A DNA stretch of 64,000 nucleotides from Casuarius casuarius (lineage: Eukaryota; Chordata; Aves; Casuariiformes; Casuariidae): NCBI GenBank assembly GCA_003342895.1, contig PTFA01000028.1:6119828-6183827 (forward strand), written 5' to 3'. This document shows, piece by piece, positions 38,029 to 49,900 of this stretch. Numbering within the stretch: the stretch's first letter is position 1; every line of letters starts with the position of its first letter. The notes beneath the pieces are model-generated. The model was not told the DNA's origin, did not search any database, and saw only the letters and a list, made by a program, of their open reading frames with translations. Position numbers and translations under genes: made by a program.

Positions 38029-39193
38029 GTGAGAAAGAGGGAGAATGAGGGAAAATGTGGTTGTCTTGAAGCATTTGTAAAATAATTTTTTATACTAGCA
38101 GCCTCTGGGTAAATTAGCTTGGAGGTGGCCTATATTCTCACTGACTACTCGCCATGAGCTGAAGGTTGTCGGCCTCCGCCCAGTCTACCTCCCGGCTAAT
38201 TTGTGCTCGAGGCAGAAATGTAGGGGGAGACACAAAGATGGTTTGAAACAGCCCAAGAAAAGCCAGAAATTAAGAAGTGCCAGGCTCTCAAGATATAGGA
38301 TCAGTGGGGTGGGTCTTGTTAGCAGAGGGGGCTCCCGTCTGCTCCCCGCCAGCTGTGGAGGCACCTGTACCAAACCAGCCTCCAGAAAGGATCCAGAGAA
38401 AGGTCTAAAATCCTCGTTCAGCGTTGTGCATGCCTGTGTGTCTGTGCATGTGCATGCAGTGACTTACATGGAAAGAGCCAAACTGAAGTCTCAGCCCAGG
38501 CAGGCCCACGGCTCAGCCCAAGAAACACTGCAAAAGGCACCAGCAGTGGGGCTTGTGCGGCCAGCTTTGGCATGCCATCAGCCTAGTCCCAGTCAGAAGT
38601 GGGAGCACCTCGCACCCTTGCTCAGGCCCTGAGCTCCCTGCTGAGACGACAAAGGGCGAGGGGACCCTAGCAGAGGGATATAAGTATCAGAAGATACTGG
38701 CCAATTCCCTGCCACAGTTGTAGAGACATTATGCCAAAAGGTTTTAATTTAACTGAGGCTTTGTCATAAAATATGAATTACTACATCTGGTTAATTTGTT
38801 TTAACTTCTGCCCTGTTCCTAGTGTCCTCTCTGTCCTGCTACCAGAGTCTTCTGTGGTGCAGAGCAAGGATTTGGGGTCACAGGCTGAGAGAAGGGGTCA
38901 GGTAGCTGGGTATCTCTCCCTCTTGCTTGTGAGTACCCTGTTCATCCCAAATTACCTNGAGCCATTCTGAGACCAAAATTATTCACTGGAAGACTTTGCC
39001 TTGAGGGAANTGCAAGCTCTATTTCTTTAATGATTTTAATGGTCAGAATTGTGCCAGGTCAAGCTATTTAACTGTGTATTTAATTAGTCATCTGTATGCA
39101 TGTAACTTAAAGGTGTTCAGCTGTGCTATTTTANAAGGATTAACTAAGTGGGCAGTAAATCACCTATGCCAGCAATAAAAGTATTTATAGCAG

Positions 39194-39252
39194 AACCCCC
39201 CCTCCTTTTTTTTAGCACTATTAACCCCCCCCCCCCCTTTTTTAGCACTATT
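39194..39252 (+). repeat. Tandem duplication with poly-C tract
   Basis: Two tandem units of about 29-30 bases, each of the form AA(C)n...(T)n AGCACTATT. The first has CCCCCCCTCC before the T run; the second has a pure run of 13 C (39225-39237). A length-variable slippage site is likely. Confidence 0.85.
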
Positions 39253-40566
39253 TTGGCTACATTGTTTGTAGTGGTAGAGGTCTGCATAAGAATAGTTCTG
39301 CTCTTAGATATGGGAGAAACACAGTAAGGGGTTTTGACGGACATCGGCTAGAAACAACAGCGGGCAACACAGAATGAACTGAAACCTGAAGTTCACAGCC
39401 AGACAACCCAAAAAGTTATTGCCAACTGCAGACTTGTTGTATTAAAGAAACATACATGCAACGTGGAAGCAACTTAGCCCTATGGAAGCACATAATTTAA
39501 AGAGGAACAGGAGAAGAAATATGACCTACCAGTTCAGGTCTGAGCTCTCTGGNGTGAATAAATCTTAAGTGTATTTGGCTGCTAACAGTTCACGAGTTTG
39601 CACTGGCAAAATACTGCTTGGAATCAGTGCAGTTAGCTTCGTGGCATTGCTTGTTCTGTGGGTGAACAGGCCTTTTTCCATGTAAGTGCTACTGAAATGC
39701 TGCAAAGAATTATGGGACCATGATCCTGCATAGATAAAATGTGTATTTCAAAGTGAAACTCTTTTGCACCTACATCGCATGGAGGTGAGTTCCTCCTCAA
39801 CAGAAGCAATATTGTTAGTTTTGCACAAATATTTTCTATGCTGCCTTTGACAATAAATCTCTTGGGAGAACATTGCCTGTTTAAAACAAGCACTGACCTG
39901 TGAAACACAGGAAAATAGATATTGTTAAAAACCTTGGCTCGATTGCTTGGAGATCATGTGGCAAGGCCAGGTAACTTTTGAAGTGGTGCATGGGGAGTTG
40001 TTTGAGCAGCACAAGCTGCATTGACAACACAACTGATTTGAGTGTGTTAGCCTCTTTGCACTACTTGGCACTTTTATCCCAATAAATAACATCATGAGAC
40101 ATTCATTCCCATCTCATTGTTATTGCAATGTGACCTACATGGGCAGCCAAAGGTTTTCTGTTTCTGTCGTTTTTCTCTTGGAGAAAAATGGATGATGGAG
40201 TCAGATATGTTTGAATTTTTCCTGTTTACCAGAATGCTGGCACCCTAAACTCAGGTGGAAGCAAGCAGCAGGAGACATCTTTTTTGATCTCTACTATTTC
40301 AGCAGTTCTTGGCCTCTAAATTTCTCTCTCCTCCTATGCCTATAGGCATAGCTTCCTATGTTCTCTCCCATGGGTGGTGTCCCTTCTGGATGTGCCTTGA
40401 GGGAGCAAGGACGATAGATAGGGTATAGATTTGCACAGAAATGCTGGGAAATGCTTCTGGCTTCCACAGTTTACAAATAGCTGCCGAGAGCTTAAAATGA
40501 CTGCCCAGGCCAGGCAGGAGGGATGGGGCTTTGAACTTGTGGTATTAAAGAGATTTTTTTTTCCAG

Positions 40567-40650
40567 TTCTTGGGCAAGTCTTATGAGACGTTAAACATGG
40601 CAGCTGTTTCCCTCCTTCAGTCAAACTCCGCCCAAATAAAAAAATCCGCT
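40567..40650 (+). CDS. Candidate coding exon D, unknown gene
   Basis: It begins after a T-rich tract ending ttccag and ends at GCT/gtaagt. It is exactly 28 codons, phase 0 to phase 0, and only this frame is open. The peptide begins FLGKSYETLNMAAVSLLQ and continues SNSAQIKKSA, an amphipathic pattern typical of helical repeat proteins such as TPR proteins, though I cannot assign a family. Phase agrees with exon A's exit. Exon E follows after a 423-base intron. Confidence 0.4.
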
Positions 40651-41073
40651 GTAAGTAGAATAAAATATTTCTTAAATTCTGATCATGGTTGGCAAATACT
40701 TCCATTGAAACAGAAAAGAGGGTGGGAAGAGAGAATTTTTGAAAGTCTCATTTTTTTTCTTTATTATATTAAAAAAAGGAAACAAGCATTGTATGGAGTA
40801 GCTTTTCCCATTTTGAAACAAAAATATGTTTGGTTGAACAAACCATTTTCTGTGTCCTGAAATAAATGAAATCATTCATGCCAAGTAGAACACTGGAATA
40901 GTTGCTGGTCAGCCCAAAATTATCATCTCAAAATGGTGGGCATGTGCATTTAACTTTCTTTATCCCTGCTCTCTTANTCTTCCTTTCTGGTTCCATTTGC
41001 ACCAATTTCTTTTTCCTTTTTTTTTCTCCCACCCAACTGAACTGTTTTTATTGTGTTTACTCTTCTACCCCAG

Positions 41074-41207
41074 TAAATTAAAGAACTGGACAAATGTGAT
41101 GCTGCTCTTTCTGAGGAGTTCCTTCTCCTGCACCTGCTTAGTGACACTGCACCATCCTGGTGTTACATGGCTCAGTGCCTGTGGGTTAGAGGCTCTTGTT
41201 GGCAGAG
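41074..41207 (+). CDS. Candidate exon E, opens with an in-frame stop
   Basis: The acceptor (tgtttactcttctaccccag) is good and the donor AGAG/gtatat is fair. Read in the phase given by exon D (0), the first codon is TAA, then 43 open codons follow, including IKELDKCDAALSEEFLLLHL and later SWCYMAQCLW, with a phase-2 exit. That exit matches the entry of candidate exon F. Either this is a real exon with a nonsense change at its first codon, a pseudogene, an assembly error, or a chance open frame; a second frame is also open here, which weakens the case. Confidence 0.27.
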
Positions 41208-41996
41208 GTATATGGTGGGGACATATATNTGCTGGCAACAAGAAGTACACTAAACTTTACTTCTTTTTCTTGAGCCAGTTGGAATAGGAGAATGCACTTT
41301 GACAGGCCTATTGAGTTGCTGCTCTACTGNTGGCTCCTAGGAGTAAATTTAGACACGTACTTTTCTCTTCATCACCTGTCCAAACAGCAAGTACTGTGGA
41401 AATGCAGAAATATTTCTTCTGCTTAGTACTGAGTGAGCTCTTTTTGTTCTTCTGCACAACTGCACAGGATCAAATCAGAAAGAATAAGAGTTTCTTTATT
41501 TTCCCTAAAACCCTTGGAAACCCTTGCCTGCTTTAGCTGTGCTCACTCCCACCCAGCCTCTGCAGGAGCTCTGTTTGCTCTTCCTGAGACTGCAATTACC
41601 AGGCGCACCCCTTGGCAGCTCTCCCTTCTTGGTACATTCCTTTTTGTTATGCTAATATACTTATAACCAGCTCCAGCTTCTTATACTGTAATACACTCCT
41701 TTTGATTCTCTAATCTACTTCTCTCTGTGCATTAGGGCAGAGAGTAGTTTGCCAAGGGCCCAGCAGAACGTGTTTAGCTGACTGATTCTAGTTGTTCCTT
41801 TTAGACCCTGGCATGCTTCTGAGATTTGTCACTTCCACACAAATCTCACTCCTAATCCTAGGGTTTAACAAAGTTTGGATGGATTTGAATTCTACTACAT
41901 CTTTTTTAAAGGAGATGATAATGTTCTCTGATGAAAGATCTCTGGATGAAAAGCCTATGTGCTAAGTATTAGCACGAGAATATCACTTCAGTCCAA

Positions 41997-42012
41997 CTCT
42001 CTCTCTCTCTCT
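41997..42012 (+). repeat. (CT)n microsatellite
   Basis: Eight CT units, followed by a pyrimidine-rich stretch ending in ttcttttcttaaag, which also forms a strong acceptor-like site at about 42038. The open frame after it has no good donor. Confidence 0.85.
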
Positions 42013-43260
42013 CCACCGCCCCCTTTCTTTTCTTAAAGACGGGTGCCTATGTTGAGAGGGCACCATCAGTGCATTGAGCCTCTGAATCTGTATGCCATAC
42101 CTTGGGGGCGAAGACATGATTTACTGTTGCTGTAGAGGCATGTACAAACAAGGACATAACTTAGATCCGACATTCCAAAATACGGCTCTTATGGAGCTGA
42201 TCACTCAAATTACATTCCCAGTGAGCTGTACTTCCTGGTGGAAACTCTTTGAAGTGTTCAGGCCTTATGGTAGCATCTTTCCTCAGAACAAAACATGAAG
42301 TATTTTCTTAAGTCTTTAACTGATATTTTAAATGATTGTGTCATTAAAAAAGATTTGACCTGTTTTCATAGCCATATTTCTTGTTCATTGGGAAGATGTT
42401 TGGCCTCTGGAATGCCAGTCCTTAGCATTTGCACCACTGTACCATTTCACAGACTGCTTTTTTTTTCTCCCACACTGATGCAGGAGGAGTGGTTGGATTT
42501 ATGGCATTATGTCTAAAGGTCACATAGCAGCCAGCTCACTGTATGGAGTTTGGACTGCAATGAGTTAGTTCTCAAGGGGTTCAAACACTGCATGAAGGAT
42601 ATCATGCCCTTCCACATCTATGCAAAACATATGTGCAACAATAAACACCTATAAAAGGACGGGGAAAATGCAGCCTAGCATGTAAGACAGCCAGGGAATT
42701 TTATTCTGATCAACATACCTGACTTCAGCAAAGGACTACTAGGTGAAAATGGTATCCTGGATTTGATGTGAGACCCACCAAGAGCAGTTCCACTGTCAAA
42801 CATAGAGGTATTAGGCAGGTGTTTAGATACAAGTATTTTTGAATTTCTCTACTGAAGCAAAGCCCTCACCCTTCCTTATAAACTTCACCTTTCATGAAGA
42901 TTGCTGATGGGGTTGTGATTTTAACTTCACTGAGAAATTACTGCCATTTGGGGACAGGGAAGCTGGAATTGAAAGATTCCAGCAGCGCATCTAACTTTGA
43001 AGGCAAGTACATGAATGAAAATTAGTATGCATAGGCATAGCTTTTTGCATAGGCAGGTCTGTGGTGGCTAGTTTAAACAAGTGCGTGCTAGGGCATCATA
43101 TATGAACACATGGGAGGGAGGTGGAATGTCTTTTAGTAGCATTAGCAGAGATGAAAAGGCATGGCTGGTGTGGGATTTCCTCTGGAAGAGAGATTGTTGC
43201 TTCCCCTATTACTGGGTTCTCTCTGGGGTTTAGTTTGTTTGTTTAACCTCTTTCTGACAG

Positions 43261-43306
43261 TAAATACGACTTGGAGGAGCTTCAAGTTCTGGAATGCTTT
43301 GACTTG
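43261..43306 (+). CDS. Candidate short exon F
   Basis: A strong acceptor (tgtttaacctctttctgacag) is followed by one base completing a split codon and 15 codons reading KYDLEELQVLECFDL, ending at TTG/gtataa, a weak donor. Entry phase 2 agrees with the exit of exon E; exit is phase 0. The acidic, leucine-spaced peptide looks helical. The segment is short, so chance is a real alternative. Confidence 0.28.
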
Positions 43307-44574
43307 GTATAATATGGGACACCTTTCAAATGTGTAAGGATGAAGCAGGAAACAAGCCAATGCTGAAGAGCCCTTCAACAAAGCTTGTCTTTCCAATGCC
43401 CATGCTAAGCTTATCCAGTTTTCAGTGAGGCATGATATGCTTTGCTTATAGGTAGGAAAACCTTTCTTTATCTCAGTGTAAAGGAAGCAGACAATGTTGC
43501 CCTCTGAAATCTGCGGCTGCTTGGCCCCGGGCAAGAGCTGAGTTCATTGTCCGAATGCTTCAGGGGTCCCTTGGAAGGGGGCAGCTCTTAAAGGCAGCCT
43601 GGCTGAGACCCAGGGAAGGCAAACCTCCAGGCATGGTTATTTCACTGTCCTCATCCCCACCAGCATGGGTGAATGGAGCTATGGGGTACGAGGCCGCATG
43701 CAGGGGTGGCAGGGAGGAGGCACAGCACCACAGGCTCATTATTCCTGCTGCTTCCTGGGGAAAGCAAGAATCCTCTTTCACTGCCTTCCCAACTGTCTTC
43801 TGAGCTCCCCAATAAAATTTCACATGGCTTAAATTCAGCATGCTTGATGGCTTAACAGGGAACTATAATTGCAAGGGGATTAGATGTGTTTCATGTTTGG
43901 AAATTGGCTTCGTTGTTGTTGTGTTGGCCCTAACTTCTCTCTGAGAAGGCAGCTGCTTGTTGTTCCTGCCCGTAACGCTGCTTGGGCAGAACTCGGCTCA
44001 CTTCATGTTGCTACAATGCATTGCACAGCAAGCACAGCAAAACACTGGCCTGACAGACAATCGGCAAGAGAAGACTCCCATTGAACACCCTGTCTCCAGT
44101 ATTTTAACTTTATCATCATGATGGTTTTTAAGGATCTTCCCAAAATGTAGTCAGAAAATGGCAGTAAAATGATCCTGACACATGAACAGAAATCAGGGAG
44201 TGTCATGCTCCTGGCCGCAATAACCCCTAATAAATATTAGTGTAATGAGGCAGGTACTAAGTCAAGTTGTGAAACAGACCACTTCAGTTGCTGAAGAAAA
44301 CCTTTGCCAAAGTACTCCCGCGGTATCATGCAAATAAGGTTTCCAAAACACACACCTTTGGGAGTCACTTGCTTCAGCGGTTTCTGCATGGTTGACTGCA
44401 CCCAGCACGCAGCAGCCACAGGCCTGTGCAAAGCGCTCCAGCTTTCCAGCACTGCTTCCCACTGTTAGGGGCATGAGGGCAGCAGAGGAAAAACATGCAA
44501 CCTGCCTCTGTCCGGCTCTGCTCCACCGGCGCAAAAGGAGCAGAAACTGCTACTTCTCTCTGGCTGCCAGAGAC

Positions 44575-44735
44575 GAGGGCAGGGGCCCCGCCGAGGCCGG
44601 CCGAGGACGTGTGGCTGGTTACCCACCACGGTCCCCGCTGCCCTGGTCTCTCTGAGCCCTCCCCACTGCCTTGAGCAGAGCCAGACCAAGGAGGCGTCAG
44701 CCGCCCCGGGGCTCGGCTTCCCCAGGGCTAACCCT
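44575..44735. other. Small GC-rich CpG patch
   Basis: A compact region with many CpGs (CCGCCGAGGCCGGCCGAGGACG near its start and GCCGCCCCGGGGCTCGG near its end) inside AT-richer DNA. It is too short to call a CpG island confidently and has no clear promoter motif. Confidence 0.4.
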
Positions 44736-45659
44736 GGTGTGGCAAAGGACCTGGCAGCAAGTGTTTAAACAAGTATGNGTACTGCTGAAATTGCACAGAC
44801 ATTTTGATTTACTGGAGATGAAAATCTCGGTGGTAATCATTCACCTGATTTGTGCATGTAATCAATTACTTAACTTGGCAAGAATGAGGTATACATGTGT
44901 AGGTGGCATGTGTAATCATTATCCTAATTTGTGTATCTATTGCGATTTATTTTAAGCTGTTGATTATGTCATGTCTCTCTCTCTNTTTTTTTTTAAACAA
45001 TGCAAGTCATGCTATGGTNAGAAGCTACACAGCCCATGGTTAAAGTTGCAGTCAGAGTTAAGACTTTTAGCTGTCTTGTCTTTTCAAACATAAAAGAATT
45101 ATCGATCCCCAAATTTCTAAAGATGATAATCACATCAGGAAGGGGAATCTAATCAGAATATTCAAAAATCAAACAGCAACACAAAACCCAAACCAGGCTT
45201 TTAACTGATCTTCTGTGGAGTCTGACCTCTGCTTGGCCTAATGCAAAACAGCTTTGACGAATGCATACTGCCTGGGTAGTCCTTACTGAGCTATTTCTAG
45301 CAGAAGTGAGAAGTGATTAGAGCAGTAAGAGGTGCCCTTCCATATTTTTTTTTTAATAATGCAGTGGGGGGCNCCAGCAGTCTTACAGTTCAAGGACTAA
45401 GGGAATAAAGATTCATTTTATTTTTGTGTGATTCAAACATTGTTAGTAGAGGAAAAACACATAGTCATAATAACAAAAAATTCTGCTCATTAGTCACTTT
45501 TCTTTTAAAATAAAATGTCTCTTCGAGGAAGACAAAAACTGAGAATGTGGCATAAGCCATGGTGACCTCATAAGTCATTATAGCTAAGGAATACACTTAA
45601 TTCCCTTCTGTGATATATCTGGAATTGATTTTCCATTTATATCTTCTTTTTAACAACAG

Positions 45660-45706
45660 CAGCATGGTTACTGCTTCAGGGCCATGAAATGATTGCCTTA
45701 TGGATG
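45660..45706 (+). CDS. Candidate short exon, unknown gene
   Basis: Acceptor ttatatcttctttttaacaacag, with a second CAG immediately after it (a NAGNAG-type choice). Two bases complete a split codon, then 15 codons read AWLLLQGHEMIALWM to an ATG/gtaatt donor, exit phase 0. The other two frames have stops. Its phase-1 entry does not match exon F, so a missing exon would be needed between them. Confidence 0.28.
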
Positions 45707-45776
45707 GTAATTTTGTTGTCGTTACTGTTCTTAATTTGGTGGGTAGCCAAACTTCACTTTCTATTTCTCTCTTTAG

Positions 45777-45836
45777 CAGTCNACCCTGAGTCTTTGGATC
45801 CTGATAGCAAAACAGATTGCCACCACTCCTTACCTG
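45777..45836 (+). CDS. Candidate exon after a 70-base intron
   Basis: A very strong acceptor (ttctatttctctctttag) and a fair donor CTG/gtagat enclose exactly 20 codons in phase 0-0, including LSLWILIAKQIATTPYL; one codon has an N. The preceding candidate exon exits in phase 0, so the two join in frame across a 70-base intron. Product unrecognised; hydrophobic-helical in character. Confidence 0.32.
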
Positions 45837-45997
45837 GTAGATAGCCAGTACCTGAATTTTGACTAGCTCCGAACATAAACTGGGAGTCCCCGCATGCCGT
45901 GAGAAGTCACATCCTACTCACTGCCTTGTTGATNCGGGAAAGAAGGAGGTTGAGAATGTGGCAGCTTTCCACGCTTGAGAACTCCTATTTGCTTCAG

Positions 45998-46102
45998 AAA
46001 TTAGATACAATGCTACTTTCCGAGTGCAGAAAGAAACCATTTCTGTGGCACCTCCAGGCCTGGAGGCGATGGAGACGAGTGGATGCAGTGACTGAATTTG
46101 CA
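45998..46102 (+). CDS. Possible exon, ambiguous frame
   Basis: Acceptor ctcctatttgcttcag and donor TTTGCA/gtgagc enclose 35 codons open in phase 0-0 (start KLDTMLLSECRKKPF). A second frame is also open for about 30 codons, so the reading frame cannot be chosen on sequence alone. It would fit directly after the 45777-45836 exon by phase. Confidence 0.2.
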
Positions 46103-46776
46103 GTGAGCCCACCGAGCACAGGAGTGTGACCGTGCTCAAGGCGAGCGTGACTTGTCCAGCATTCCTCTGAGTGATNGCACATACAGGGGGGATTTCTGGA
46201 AACCATTCAACCATCTCGTGCTACTGAAACCAGGCCCAGCAGTGGCTGGACTCAGATTTTTGGAACCCTATGTTAGTGATACTGTGTCCATAAACCAAGG
46301 CAGCAGCATACCAGGAATATAGATTACCACATAATTTGCGGGCAAGACCTTCACGTCAGCAGTTGGGAGAATTGTGTGCCCTGTCTCCTGAACCAGGTGG
46401 CAGTAATAGGAGGAGAGCAGTTACCCTCTGACAATTGAAGAAGAAGGTAGGATGTGACACAACACTTCAGAGCATTTTAAGGAGCTGGGCACAACTTGCC
46501 AAGCTGGTGTCAGGATTTCAGACATGGAGGTGTTCACATGAGGTCTTCGGTCCTTGCAACATGTGGGTCTGAGGTAATACATCCTGCCAGAGCGTGGNTG
46601 GCCAGTGGGCATGGTCCAAAGACAGCTCAGTTTTTCATGTCTGATGTAGGGCAGGCCCATGTACATGCAGGCTGATTTCATGAAGAGCCTTATGAGTCCC
46701 CTTGTGTGAGTCCCCTGCACCACACTCCCCTGGGGCCCTGGAGATGCAGGGACATCTGAACTAGCTTGACACGCAG

Positions 46777-46903
46777 CCCAGTGGAGTTTATTAGCATGGG
46801 CCGGAGATATGCAGAAGTGAGTATGCTGCTTCTGGACTCGCATCAACTTTGGAAACAGCGTAGTGTTTTTGAGAAGCTTGCCCCCCTGCTGAACTCCTGC
46901 AAG
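46777..46903 (+). CDS. Possible exon, weak acceptor
   Basis: An open frame including RRYAEVSMLLLDSHQLW and VFEKLAPLLNSCK ends at AAG/gtacct. The acceptor (gacacgcag) lacks a good pyrimidine tract and gives entry phase 2, which does not match the preceding candidate. The peptide looks helical but splice support is poor. Confidence 0.17.
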
Positions 46904-49900
46904 GTACCTGCTCCAGTCTCTGCATCCGCAGCATGGATGATCCTCAACCTAGATAAATAGTCCCTAGCTAACAAAACTGTCTGAATTCGTGTTTACTATT
47001 ACTAGCAACCATTATTACTGTTACAAGCACAGATGCTACATGAGCACCCAAAAGTCTAGTCACAGAACACGATTGCATTGCCCCACGCACTACCCAAAGA
47101 CAGATAAACCGGCAACTAGACTGTAAAAGAGCAAAATCTACAAAAGAATATGGCTAGACAGACAGTAAGGGGACAGGAGGAAATAACGAGACCACATTGG
47201 TCAGCCTGCCATGCTGTGGCAGCTGTATAGCGGGAGTCAATATATTCAGTTTTCTTTTTAAGCATTGCAAAAGAAAATACCAGTGAAGGTTTGAAAGAAA
47301 GATAATAAGTGAGCTTTGGAAATATTTATGGAGAGTTCCTGCCAAGATTAAGTGCGGCAGGGGTGAAAGCATGGAGAGGCATGTTTGAATACTTACAAGG
47401 TAGACAATTAAGGCAACCATCANTGACATAGCCGAGGTCAAGACACCTGGACCAAATAGGTAAGAGTATTAGGCAACGAAGAGTCTCCGAGGAACTGTAA
47501 AACAACGTCCCCTTCTAAGCTACTCTCTTAATCTGATGCAACTGTAACTATTTTAACCCTTACAGTTGGTCCAGTCTTCCTGTTAACAGTGTCAGCCCTT
47601 CTTACTAACTCTCTCATACTTCCTTATTACCCTTTGACATTATGCTAGAGAGCGTGAGATAATGAAACATCAAAAAAGACGGGTTTGTTTAAACAGGGTT
47701 TTCATAGCCAATATACTGTTTTCACAAGTAATAATCTAACAAATGGAACCTGCGTGTAGGTGCCCAGCTGAAGACAAACTGAGCTTTCATCTTCTGTATT
47801 TGAAATTAATTATTATACAGACAGTATTACAAATCAGGAGACAACACCCAAGTACTCTGGAACTTGAATGCTAGAGCAAAATTTTGGGCTTTGCTACAGT
47901 CAAATCGTGCACTGGCTGTGCTGAGGCTGGGATTTTTTACAAGCTGTCTAANGAATAAATGGGACATAGACAGTTTTCAGCCTTTACTCAGACTGACATG
48001 AGTCATTTAAAGAGTCCAGTGGCTCCTCTGAAGCATACTTTAGTTGGAATGCAGACAAATAAAATGCTGATGTAGCCAATTAATGAAATACTTTCTTAAT
48101 TTTACTAGTGGGTTGAAATCAGTGCAATCATTAACCTGCTTGAAGTGTTTTGCTGAGTTAGGAGCTAAGACTTTGTAAGAAGATGAATGCAGACTGAGAA
48201 CTCCAACAACAATTTGCATAAACTTGCTAAAGCTTTGAAAAGTAGTTTTTCTAGTTGACATAACTGTACAATACAAGTCCATGGAATAAAAGTGTCATTT
48301 GGAATATCTGCGTAACTCAGTCATAAGTATTCTGAATGCATGAGTATTTAATGTACCTTCTTTCATTAATGAATGCAGCCACTTCCAGGGTGAACTCTAA
48401 GAAAGTGATGAACAGAGCACAGCAACAGAACCCAATAATTCAGGAAAGAAAATAAAGATGATAGAAACTACAGGGAATTCTAAGCATCTTCTGAATATAA
48501 TAACCAAGATATGGATTTTGTTCTGGACACCTTGATTGATATTACCTACTCTTGTGCAAGGTGCCATGGGACCTTTTAAAGAGCACTTTCTTTTACAGAG
48601 CCTCTAACAGCATAGCTCTTCCTAATCATCTGTGGGAGCATGATTTCAGTATTGACTTGGAAGTATACTATATACTAAATCACCAAAACTATTTTCTGGA
48701 ACAACTTGCTTTTATTTTGGTGATCTTCTATCCAAGTAATAACACAGGCCAACATTTTATGACAATGGCCTGATTTCTTGTCTCTATTCAGTTTTGTTCT
48801 TAATATACTTGCAGCTTTGCCATCAAAGCAGATTAATTTTCACTCTCAGTTCACTGGCAAAGGCATACCATTACATTGCACATAAAACTCAGTTTGTGCG
48901 TGTCTGTGGGTGAGCACACGTGAGGGTGTGCACAGCCTAGCTATTAAGGAGTTGGCCCATTTGCCTGTCTTTTTGACTTTAGAAAAAATGAACCATCTTT
49001 AATTTGCTCTTTATTTCTCCCTCAAGCTGTTACACAAACTAAGATAACAGCTGTCTTAGAAGTAAAAGCCTTCCCTGCCCGTTTTCAATCTCTCTCCTTG
49101 GACATCATTCTGTTTCTTGTGCTGCTGATTCATTGCCTTGCATTATAATCTACGTTCAGTGAAGAGGCCACAAGGAGACGTGACAGAAGCACAGGGACCC
49201 TGCCAGTAACAGAAATCTTCCGTAGAATATAGTCTCGACGCCAGTGGACAGGATCAGAAACAGTTAGCAATGCAGCTACCACATTATAACAGGATACTCT
49301 AACAGACCAGATAAAAGAGTTAGAGTTTCTTTGTAACAAATTTCCATTTCACTAAATGATTATAGTATTAAAGTTGGTAGAAGCCAGCAAAAAAATTGCT
49401 CCATATACAATACATCCAAAATAGGCCATATAAGGCTTCGGTTTTTAATTCTGTATCTTTCATTCTCCATTCTGATTGGGTAGGAGAAATCTGATTTCTC
49501 CTTTTCATGATTTTGGATACTTATGTACCTTTTTCTAGTGGATTAACCCCATTCTCCATCTGGAAGCCTGGGATTGCACCATATTTTCTTTGCTTTTACA
49601 GTTAGCTGGAAAATCTCCAACCCTGAGTGGGGCTCTGTGCCCTTGGCTTTGACATTTNGTTTCTAGTCTCCTCTAATAATCAGGGTTAATTCCTTCACTT
49701 GTCCCAATGATTTGTTGGCTTTGAATTGCCCTAATTCATATGATGCTTCTGTCTCAGCACCAGTCCCTGTATCCTACAGCTGGCACTCTAGTAGCATCTC
49801 ACCCTGTATTGGGAATGTGAGAAGCACATTTTAAAATAGATCACTCTGCTTTGCTTTTCTCTTCCATTTCATCTTTCAGTCATCCAGCTTCTCTTTAGCC

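Noticed and set aside
42481..42513. Strong acceptor (ttctcccacactgatgcag) followed by a ten-codon frame to TAA
   Set aside because: Too short to support a terminal exon and no poly(A) signal is close.
46421..46846. Minus-strand open frame of 141 codons
   Set aside because: Overlaps the plus-strand candidates, contains an N, has no recognisable motif and no minus-strand splice pair.
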